Shown here: positions 56,896 through 64,000 of the stretch, in pieces
How positions within the stretch are numbered: position 1 is the first letter of the stretch
How the letters are laid out: every line of letters begins with the position of its first letter
DNA from: an uncultured Ectothiorhodospiraceae bacterium
GTDB lineage: Bacteria; Pseudomonadota; Gammaproteobacteria; Nitrococcales; Nitrococcaceae
Assembly: GCA_913057145.1 (NCBI GenBank)
Contig: CAJXNJ010000005.1
Coordinates: 1 to 64,000, forward strand
Direction: 5' to 3'
Length of the DNA stretch: 64,000 bases
Made by a program: the position numbers and the translations under genes
The notes under the pieces: generated by a model
The model's input: only the letters and a program-made list of their open reading frames with translations
Database searches by the model: none
What the model was told of the DNA's origin: nothing

Positions 56896-58776
56896 TTACC
56901 GCAGGCGGCCGAGGCGCCGATACAACGTGCTTCGACTGATGCCGAGTGCACGCGCCGCCGCACTGTAATTGCCACCATGTGCGGCAATGGCCTCTTCCAT
57001 GCATCGCTCTTCGGCACCCCGCAGACCCGTTTGATGATCAACCATCGTCGTGCCTTCCGGGACCATCGCGGGAGCGCACTGAGGAGCGGAGAGCGTGTCC
57101 GGCAGCTCCGCCTCCGAGATTGGCGCTCCCGGATCCCTGAGCGCGAGCGCCGTGCGCAATGTATTGTGCAACTCACGCAGATTGCCGGGCCAGGAGTGAT
57201 TAAGCAGGCACCGCCAGGCCGATGGTGTGATTTCAGCAGAAGGATCTTCACCGGCAACAAACCGCTCAATCAGCCCGGCTAGATCATCCCGGTCGCGCAG
57301 CGCGGGCAGGCTGACCGGCAACCCGCAGATCCGATAATAAAGATCGGCTCGAAAATCACCGGACTCCACCATCTTGCCCAGATCCCGGTTGGTGGCGCTG
57401 ATCAGTGTGAAATCAACCTCGCGCGGCACCCCACCGCCAACCGGCAGGACGGTGCGCTCCTGTAATACCCTCAGCAATCGCGTCTGTAGCGCCAGAGGCA
57501 TATCGCCAATTTCATCCAGAAATAAGGTCCCACCATCGGCCTCAAGAATCCGTCCTGGCGCTCCCTTGGGGTTGGCACCGGTAAAGGCGCCCGGGACATG
57601 ACCAAAAAGTTCGGACTCAACCAGTCCTTCAGGGATTGCCGCACAATTGACAGTGACCAATGGCCCGGCTGATCGTGGGCTTTGACTGTGGAGCGATTGC
57701 GCCAGCCACTCCTTGCCGGAGCCGGTCTCACCCTCAATCAGAACAGGAATGCCCTGATTGAAAACCCGGCTGGCCCGACGCGCTGCATGGAGGACGTTGG
57801 CATCACCGGCATGCAGCTCGGAGAAATCGTGCTCTGCGGTCCGGCCCGCACTGGCGGCTGTAATTGGTGATTTTGCGCGTGGCCGGGTCAGACGGACGCA
57901 CACGGTGATGCCATTGGTGGTTCTCACGCGGGTGGAATTGGACCGCACGCGCAGCAGTGCCTCCAGCGACGAGTCAAACAGAGTCTCAAACTGCATCGCC
58001 TGATCGACAGCGCCAAAATGCGAGCGAGCGACTTCATTCATCGCCAGAATCCGGCCATCAGCATCCACCGCGACAATCCCTTCGCCAAGCGTACCCAGCA
58101 ACTCGGGACGGGCGTGGAAATGCACATAAACCCCATCAGGAAAATCAGCAAGCAGAATGCGATTCTCAATCATCCTGGCGCCCATGCGCACCAGACCGAG
58201 GGCGTGCAGCTGCCTTGCCGGCTGATCACCGGAGACGTCGAGCAGACCGAGAATCTGGCCACGCGGATCATGGATCGGTGCCGCAGCGCAGGTTAAAAAG
58301 GTATTGCATTCGAGGTAATGCTCCGGGCCATGGACCGACGCGCTTCGGCCTTCAGCGAGAGCAAGTCCGATGGCATTCGTCCCCCGGGCCGATTCCCCCC
58401 AACAGGCACCGGGTGACAGGGCAACCTGGCGACTGCGTTCACGAAAACCCGGATCGCCCTGCCGCTCGAGAATCACTCCCTGAGAATCCGCCAGCAACAC
58501 CGCACTGTTCGTGCCGGCGATCTGCTGGTGGAGGTTCTCGACTTCAGGCAGTGCAAAAGCAATCAGACGCTCATTCTCGGCGCGCAGCGCCCGCAGAGCA
58601 GCTGCATCGAGTACCGCATCCGCCGCGCAGAGCCCCGGAGCCAGACCGAGCGATCGGGTCCTCGCCCAGGATGCCCCGATACCATGAGCCGCTCCGGCCG
58701 GCATGGACACACCATCGAGCAATTGTTGCCGAACCGGGAGCAGACTCTCCCGATCCAGAAGCGGCACATTCGACAT
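56896..58776 (-). CDS. Sigma54-dependent activator, AcoR type
   Basis: GETGSGKEWLAQSLH, ELFGHVPGAFTGA (GAFTGA loop), GGTLFLDEIGDMPL, C-terminal Fis-type HTH; start at MSNVPLLDR. Confidence 0.93.
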   Translation of the reverse strand: MSNVPLLDRESLLPVRQQLLDGVSMPAGAAHGIGASWARTRSLGLAPGLCAADAVLDAAALRALRAENERLIAFALPEVENLHQQIAGTNSAVLLADSQGVILERQGDPGFRERSRQVALSPGACWGESARGTNAIGLALAEGRSASVHGPEHYLECNTFLTCAAAPIHDPRGQILGLLDVSGDQPARQLHALGLVRMGARMIENRILLADFPDGVYVHFHARPELLGTLGEGIVAVDADGRILAMNEVARSHFGAVDQAMQFETLFDSSLEALLRVRSNSTRVRTTNGITVCVRLTRPRAKSPITAASAGRTAEHDFSELHAGDANVLHAARRASRVFNQGIPVLIEGETGSGKEWLAQSLHSQSPRSAGPLVTVNCAAIPEGLVESELFGHVPGAFTGANPKGAPGRILEADGGTLFLDEIGDMPLALQTRLLRVLQERTVLPVGGGVPREVDFTLISATNRDLGKMVESGDFRADLYYRICGLPVSLPALRDRDDLAGLIERFVAGEDPSAEITPSAWRCLLNHSWPGNLRELHNTLRTALALRDPGAPISEAELPDTLSAPQCAPAMVPEGTTMVDHQTGLRGAEERCMEEAIAAHGGNYSAAARALGISRSTLYRRLGRLR

Positions 58777-58790
58777 GGCCACCCTCCTCG

Positions 58791-58809
58791 CTGTTGCAAT
58801 TTGCAACAG
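58791..58809. promoter_or_regulatory. Dyad ctgttgcaa-t-ttgcaacag, candidate activator UAS
   Basis: Perfect 9-bp arms, 1-nt centre, about 118 bp upstream of the putative -24 element. Confidence 0.6.
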
Positions 58810-58916
58810 TCTGTATGAGCGCGAGACAGTCATGGTGTCCCGCTTTTTTATGCAGACGATTCAGCATCGCCGTAAAAATACCGTAACGCAAGCCTCAAAC
58901 GGCAGTTGGAGCCCGC

Positions 58917-58932
58917 TGGCCTGAATCTTGCT
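58917..58932 (+). promoter_or_regulatory. Putative sigma54 promoter TGGCCTGAATCTTGCT
   Basis: GG-N10-GC spacing (GG 58918-58919, GC 58930-58931), upstream of the aldehyde dehydrogenase and divergent from a GAFTGA activator. Confidence 0.75.
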
Positions 58933-58990
58933 GGTTATCTCCCAGGTGCGCCTTGAGCGCATCAAAAACAATGTAATGGAGGAGAACACC

Positions 58991-60511
58991 ATGATTTATG
59001 CCGCACCTGGCAGCAGTGATGCCATCGTCAGCTACAAAAGCCGATATGAAAACTTCATCGGTGGCGAATGGAAACCACCCGTTGGTGGAGAATATTTTGA
59101 CAACCCGACTCCGGTAACCGGGGAGGTCTTCTGCAGCGTGCCGCGCTCGCAGGCCGAAGACATCGAACTGGCATTGGATGCCGCTCATGCCGCCAAGGCC
59201 GCCTGGGGCAGCACTTCGGTCGCCGAGCGCTCCCTGATTCTCAACCGCATTGCCGATCGCCTGGAGGAGAATCTCGAGAAGATCGCCGTTGCCGAGAGTT
59301 GGGAGAACGGCAAACCGGTCCGCGAGACCCTGGTGGCCGATATCCCGCTTGCCATCGATCACTTCCGCTATTTCGCCGGCGTGATTCGTGCACAGGAAGG
59401 CAGCCTTGGCGAGCTGGATGGGGATACGGTCGCCTATCATTTCCATGAGCCGCTGGGCGTGGTTGGCCAGATCATCCCGTGGAATTTCCCGATTCTCATG
59501 GCCACCTGGAAACTGGCCCCGGCGTTGGCCGCCGGTAACTGCATTGTACTCAAGCCGGCCGAACAGACCCCGGCAAGCATCCTCATGGTCATGGAGCTGA
59601 TCCAGGATCTGCTCCCCGCCGGCGTGGTCAATATTGTCAACGGTTTCGGCGCTGAAGCCGGCAAGCCGCTGGCCTCCAACCCACGCATCGCCAAGGTGGC
59701 CTTTACCGGCGAAACCACGACGGGCCGACTGATCATGCAGTACGCCTCGGAAAACCTGATTCCGGTTACCCTGGAGTTGGGCGGCAAATCGCCCAACATC
59801 TTTTTTGCCAACTGCTTCACCAAGGATGATGCATTCAAGCAGAAATCCCTGGAGGGCTTTGCAATGTTTGCCCTCAACCAGGGTGAGGTCTGCACCTGCC
59901 CGTCCCGAGCACTGGTTGAGAAGCGTTTCTACGATGAATTCATGGAGGCAGCGCTGGAGCGGGTCGGCCGGATCAAAACCGGCAACCCACTCGATACTGA
60001 GACCATGGTCGGAGCACAGGCCTCGCGTGACCAGCTGGAGAAGATTCTGGCCTACATCGATATCGGCAAACAGGAAGGTGCCAAGGTGCTCGCCGGCGGC
60101 GAACAGCTGAAGCCCGAAGGCGATCTCGCTGGGGGCTACTATGTCCAGCCGACAGTCTTCGAAGGACATAACCGGATGCGTATCTTCCAGGAGGAAATCT
60201 TTGGTCCGGTGGTCTCGGTGACCAGCTTTGAGGACGCCGATGATGCGCTGTCCATCGCCAATGACACCCTCTATGGCCTGGGTGCCGGTCTGTGGACGCG
60301 TAATACCAATCAGGCCTATCGCATGGGCCGCGGTATCGAGGCCGGCCGTGTCTGGACCAACTGCTACCACTTGTACCCGGCCCATGCCGCATTCGGTGGC
60401 TACAAGCACTCCGGTATCGGCCGTGAGAACCATCTGATGATGCTCTCGCACTACCAGCAGACGAAAAACCTGTTGGTCAGCTATGGCGAAGAGCCACTCG
60501 GCTTTTTCTAA
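58991..60511 (+). CDS. Aldehyde dehydrogenase (AcoD/ExaC-like, probable acetaldehyde dehydrogenase)
   Basis: [56 protein letters not shown] catalytic Cys region. Confidence 0.95.
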   Translation: MIYAAPGSSDAIVSYKSRYENFIGGEWKPPVGGEYFDNPTPVTGEVFCSVPRSQAEDIELALDAAHAAKAAWGSTSVAERSLILNRIADRLEENLEKIAVAESWENGKPVRETLVADIPLAIDHFRYFAGVIRAQEGSLGELDGDTVAYHFHEPLGVVGQIIPWNFPILMATWKLAPALAAGNCIVLKPAEQTPASILMVMELIQDLLPAGVVNIVNGFGAEAGKPLASNPRIAKVAFTGETTTGRLIMQYASENLIPVTLELGGKSPNIFFANCFTKDDAFKQKSLEGFAMFALNQGEVCTCPSRALVEKRFYDEFMEAALERVGRIKTGNPLDTETMVGAQASRDQLEKILAYIDIGKQEGAKVLAGGEQLKPEGDLAGGYYVQPTVFEGHNRMRIFQEEIFGPVVSVTSFEDADDALSIANDTLYGLGAGLWTRNTNQAYRMGRGIEAGRVWTNCYHLYPAHAAFGGYKHSGIGRENHLMMLSHYQQTKNLLVSYGEEPLGFF

Positions 60512-60521
60512 GCGCTGATGA

Positions 60522-60549
60522 CAGGGTTGCGGCAGCGGCCGCAACCCTG
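60522..60549 (+). terminator. Hairpin with U-rich tail between ALDH and DUF779 genes
   Basis: cagggttgcgg-cagcgg-ccgcaaccctg followed by cttttat; 11-bp perfect stem. Confidence 0.65.
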
Positions 60550-60580
60550 CTTTTATAAGCATCTCTCGGGAGGAGGAACA

Positions 60581-60943
60581 ATGACACAGACGGCAAGCAC
60601 CACCGCGAAAGTCAGCGTCACCCCGGAGGCTGAGGCGCTGATTAAATCCCTGCACAAGCGCCACGGGCCACTGCTGTTTCATCAATCAGGCGGCTGCTGC
60701 GATGGCAGCGCACCCATGTGCTACCCACGGGATGAGTTCCGGGTTGGCGCAAGGGATGTTCATTTGGGTGATATCGCCGGGGAGCCGTTTTATATCGGTG
60801 GCGATCAGTACGAACTCTGGGCCCACACCAACCTGATTATCGATGTGGTGGATGGTCGAGGTTCCGGCTTTTCACTGGAAGCGCCGGAAGGCAAGCGCTT
60901 CATTACCCGATCTGAAGTCTGCGGCCTGCCGGGTGAGCGCTGA
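60581..60943 (+). CDS. DUF779 protein
   Basis: LLFHQSGGCCDGSAPMCYPRDEFRVGARDVHLG...FYIGGDQYELWAHTNLIIDVVDGRG. Confidence 0.92.
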   Translation: MTQTASTTAKVSVTPEAEALIKSLHKRHGPLLFHQSGGCCDGSAPMCYPRDEFRVGARDVHLGDIAGEPFYIGGDQYELWAHTNLIIDVVDGRGSGFSLEAPEGKRFITRSEVCGLPGER

Positions 60944-60949
60944 ATCCGC

Positions 60950-62151
60950 TCAGCGGCCGGTACTGCGTAAATACTGCTCGATCCGCTCCACCGCCTCGGC
61001 AAGCCTTGTCTGATCGGTTGTGTAGGCAAAGCGCAGATGTCGCTCAGGAGCGGTGCGTTCAAAATCAAGACCGGGTGTCACCGCAACGCCAGCCTCTTCC
61101 AGAAGGCGCCGCCCAAGATCCTCGCTGTCATCGCAGAGCGCTGAGACATCGGCATACAGATAAAAGGCGCCAGCCGGATTGCCGGGGATATGAAAGCCAA
61201 GCTCCCGCAATGCCGGCAGCAGGAAATCACGGCGCTCTCGAAAGGCTTCTCGCCTTGATTCAAAAATGGCCTCCGCCTCGGGGGTAAAACAGGCCATGGC
61301 CGCGTACTGCGCTGGTGTGGATGCGTTGATGAAGAGATTCTGCATCAACTTCTCAGCCACTTCCGTCCAACCTGCCGGCACGACCATCCAGCCCAGGCGC
61401 CAGCCGGTCATCCCGAAATATTTCGAGAAGCTGTTCACCACAATGGCATTCGGCGCATGTACCACCGCCTGTGCCGGATCATCGCCGTAATGCAGTCCGT
61501 GGTAGATCTCATCAACAATCAGCCCGATCCCGCGCTGATCCGCCAGTGCTGCCAGTCCCTGCAGATCAGCAGCGCTGGCCAGCGTGCCGGTGGGATTACC
61601 CGGCGAGCCCACCAGCATGGCGGCTGTCCGCTCATCACAGGCGGCTTCTGCCAAAGCTGCCGTCAATTGATAATCGGTATCCGCCCCGACCCGCACCGCC
61701 TGCGGTATGGCATCCACCAGCTCAACAAAGTTGCGATTACACGGATAGCCCGGATCCGGTAACAGCACATGCCGCCCGGGGTCAGCCAGCATGGCAAGCG
61801 CAATCACCAGCGCACCGCTGGCACCGGGGGTAATCAGAATGCGCTGCGGCGCCACATCGGCTGAATATCGCCTTGCGTAATAGTCTGAGATCGCCTCGCG
61901 CAGGGCCGGCAGCCCGGCAGCCGGGAGGTAGCCGGTATGCCCGTCGGCCAGGGCTTTCTGTCCGGCAGCACGCACCGGCTCGGCGGTGGCGAAGTCCGGC
62001 TCGCCAATTTCCATGTGCACGATATCCCGGCCCTGCGACTCCAGCTCTCGGGCACGCGCCAGCAGCGCCATGACATGAAACGGTTGAATTCGACGGCTTC
62101 GCGCCGTCAGCAACGTCGGGGACACAGCCTGACTCCCGGGTAAAGCGATCA
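60950..62151 (-). CDS. PLP-dependent class I/II aminotransferase
   Basis: HMEIGEPDFATAEPV, GSPGNPTG, VVNSFSKYFGMTGWRLGWMVVP; start at MIALPGSQ. Confidence 0.93.
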
Positions 62152-62178
62152 TGGTAAACGCGGGGTTATCATGATGCC

Positions 62179-63066
62179 ATGACGACCCCCCCTTACATCG
62201 GCCGGTTTGCTCCCAGCCCCACCGGGCCACTGCACTTTGGCTCTCTGGTTGCGGCCCTGGCCAGTTATCTTGATGCACGCGCCGCCGGTGGTCGCTGGCA
62301 TCTGAGAATCGATGATGTGGATTCGGGGCGGTCGCGGGCTGAATATGCCGCCGAGATCCCAAGAACGCTGGAAGTCCTCGGCCTGCACTGGGATGGCCCC
62401 ATACAAAGCCAGGATAACCGACGCGAGATCTATCAAACGGCCCTTGAGAAGCTGATCGCAGCGGAGCAGGCATTCCCCTGCGGTTGCACCCGCCGCGAGC
62501 TGGAGGGTGCGCGGCGCGGGCCTGCAGGCGTGATTTACCCGGGGTATTGTCGTGACGGACTTCCCCCGGGCCGGTCTGCCCGCAGCTGGCGCTTCGCCGT
62601 TGATGATCATACGCTCGGTTTCCGCGACCGCTGCGCCGGGCAACAGACCATCAACCCCAAGGATGCTATTGGCGATTTCATTATTCGCCGGGCCGATGGG
62701 CTGCATGCCTATCACCTCGCCATGGTGCTGGATGATGCTGCACTCGGTGTCACGGATGTGGTCCGGGGAGCCGATCTGCTGCCGGCGACGGCGCCGCAGA
62801 TCCTGCTACAACGGGCACTGGACCTGCCGACACCAGGGTATCTGCACATTCCCGTGGCACGGGATAACGAGGGTCGGAAGCTCAGCAAAACCAATCATGC
62901 GCCCGCGATCGATCCGCATGCGGCTAACACACTACTCTGCAATGCGCTGATTCATCTGCAACACCCGCCACCCGACGAGCTGCAGAAAGCACCCGCCGAT
63001 GAGCTCCTGGCCTGGGCCGTCAGCCACTGGCAGCCGCAACGGCTTTCCGCGTCGATGCCACTGTGA
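62179..63066 (+). CDS. gluQ: Glutamyl-Q tRNA(Asp) synthetase
   Basis: YIGRFAPSPTGPLHFGSLVAALASYLDAR; LRIDDVD; short GluRS-like protein without anticodon-binding domain. Confidence 0.94.
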   Translation: MTTPPYIGRFAPSPTGPLHFGSLVAALASYLDARAAGGRWHLRIDDVDSGRSRAEYAAEIPRTLEVLGLHWDGPIQSQDNRREIYQTALEKLIAAEQAFPCGCTRRELEGARRGPAGVIYPGYCRDGLPPGRSARSWRFAVDDHTLGFRDRCAGQQTINPKDAIGDFIIRRADGLHAYHLAMVLDDAALGVTDVVRGADLLPATAPQILLQRALDLPTPGYLHIPVARDNEGRKLSKTNHAPAIDPHAANTLLCNALIHLQHPPPDELQKAPADELLAWAVSHWQPQRLSASMPL

Positions 63067-63100
63067 TACTTTCGGTAACAGTTGCAGGAGGAGGGACGCC

Positions 63101-63295
63101 ATGTCTAGAGCGGCTGCGGGCAACGGTCCGGTCAGCTTGTTATTGCTGGCGGTGGGATTGTTTCTTTTCCTCTCCCCGTTCACCCACTGGTGGAACCAAC
63201 AGAATCTCCCCTGGTATACGCCGTTTCTCATCTGGCTCGGGTACATCATCGTAATCGGCATTGCCGTTGGCCGCCGGAGACGTCATGACCTTTAG
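63101..63295 (+). CDS. Small membrane protein, CbrX-like by position
   Basis: 64 aa, two predicted TM segments; start overlaps out of frame with the downstream gene. Confidence 0.65.
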   Translation: MSRAAAGNGPVSLLLLAVGLFLFLSPFTHWWNQQNLPWYTPFLIWLGYIIVIGIAVGRRRRHDL

Positions 63296-64000
63296 CCTGG
63301 GCACGCTTTTCTTCAGCGCGGTTGCTTATCTGTCTTTGCTCTTCCTGGTCGCGCATGCCAGCGAAAAAGGCTGGGTGCCGGCGGCATTAATCCGGCATCC
63401 GGCGGTCTATGTCCTCTCACTCGGTGTCTACGCGACCACCTGGAGTTATTACGGCAGCGTTGGATTCGCGGCGAGCTCAGGGCTTTTGTATACAACCATT
63501 TATCTCGGGGTGACGCTCGCCTTCGCGATGACACCCATTCTGTTACTGCCATTGCTGCGATTGATTCACCGTCACCAGCTGACCTCAGTGGCTGATCTTT
63601 TTGCCTTCCGCTTTCACAGCCGCCTGTCAGGCATCCTCGTAACATTGATGCTGCTCACCGGCAGCCTGCCCTATCTGGCGCTGCAGGTCCGGGCCGTCTC
63701 CGAGTCAACCCAGGTTCTCACCGGCGACTCATCCCCGGAGGTCATTGCCGTTGTCTTCTGCCTGATGGTGAGCGTCTTTGCGATTATCTTTGGTGCTCGC
63801 CATGTCACTTTGCGGGAAAAGCACAATGGACTGGTGGCGGCCATTGCCTTTGAGTCATTGGTCAAGATCGTGGCCCTGCTGGCGGTCGCCTGGCTGGCAT
63901 TGGAGATCGGGTTTGGCGGGTTTGCCGGCCTCGATCAATGGCTGCTTGATAATCCTCAGGCGCTGCTACAACTGCGCGAAGGTGCGAGTTCACAGGCCTG
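63285..64000 (+). CDS. CbrA-like sodium:solute-symporter-domain sensor kinase, N-terminal part (runs off window)
   Basis: Open frame from ATG 63285 to the window end: MTFSLGTLFFSAVAYLSLLFLVAHASEKGW...VYATTWSYYGSVGFAASSGLLYTTIYLG. Not in the ORF track because it is open-ended. Confidence 0.75.
   Translation, partial: MTFSLGTLFFSAVAYLSLLFLVAHASEKGWVPAALIRHPAVYVLSLGVYATTWSYYGSVGFAASSGLLYTTIYLGVTLAFAMTPILLLPLLRLIHRHQLTSVADLFAFRFHSRLSGILVTLMLLTGSLPYLALQVRAVSESTQVLTGDSSPEVIAVVFCLMVSVFAIIFGARHVTLREKHNGLVAAIAFESLVKIVALLAVAWLALEIGFGGFAGLDQWLLDNPQALLQLREGASSQA

Noticed and set aside
58895-60685. 596-aa minus-strand ORF opposite the aldehyde dehydrogenase
   Set aside because: Shadow ORF: composition is His/Gly/Gln-rich antisense and the plus-strand ALDH has clear catalytic motifs.

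Overview
64 kb of a dense, moderately high-GC gammaproteobacterial chromosome. Gene content suggests a halophilic Ectothiorhodospiraceae/Spiribacter-like organism, but that placement is inference. The left edge is a truncated tRNA-Val(GAC). Next come a proton-pumping microbial rhodopsin and a complete retinal pathway (crtE-crtI-crtB-crtY-blh). These are followed by a tightly overlapping four-gene operon that I consider the most interesting locus: a three-zinc-ribbon protein with a degenerate GGDEF domain (active site QSADF, but an RxxD I-site at canonical spacing), a processive GT2 glycosyltransferase, a TolC-like outer-membrane factor and an HlyD-like adaptor. It looks like a candidate c-di-GMP-gated polysaccharide synthesis/secretion machine. 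Other accessory loci are: an ArsR / MMPL-RND / LolA-like / outer-membrane barrel / DUF2892 module with two perfect operator-like dyads; an AcoR-type sigma54 activator divergent from an aldehyde dehydrogenase + DUF779 pair, with a recognisable -24/-12 promoter and upstream dyad; and a CbrX/CbrA-like pair at the right edge. The rest is mostly housekeeping: uvrB, putrescine ABC transporter, galU, pyrF, lapAB, ihfB, rpsA, cmk, aroA, tyrA, pheA, serA, serC, gyrA, ubiG, gph, scpAB, trpS, ligA, zipA, smc, gluQ. No CRISPR array, IS element or prophage was recognised. Family calls come from reading the translations; no database search was run.
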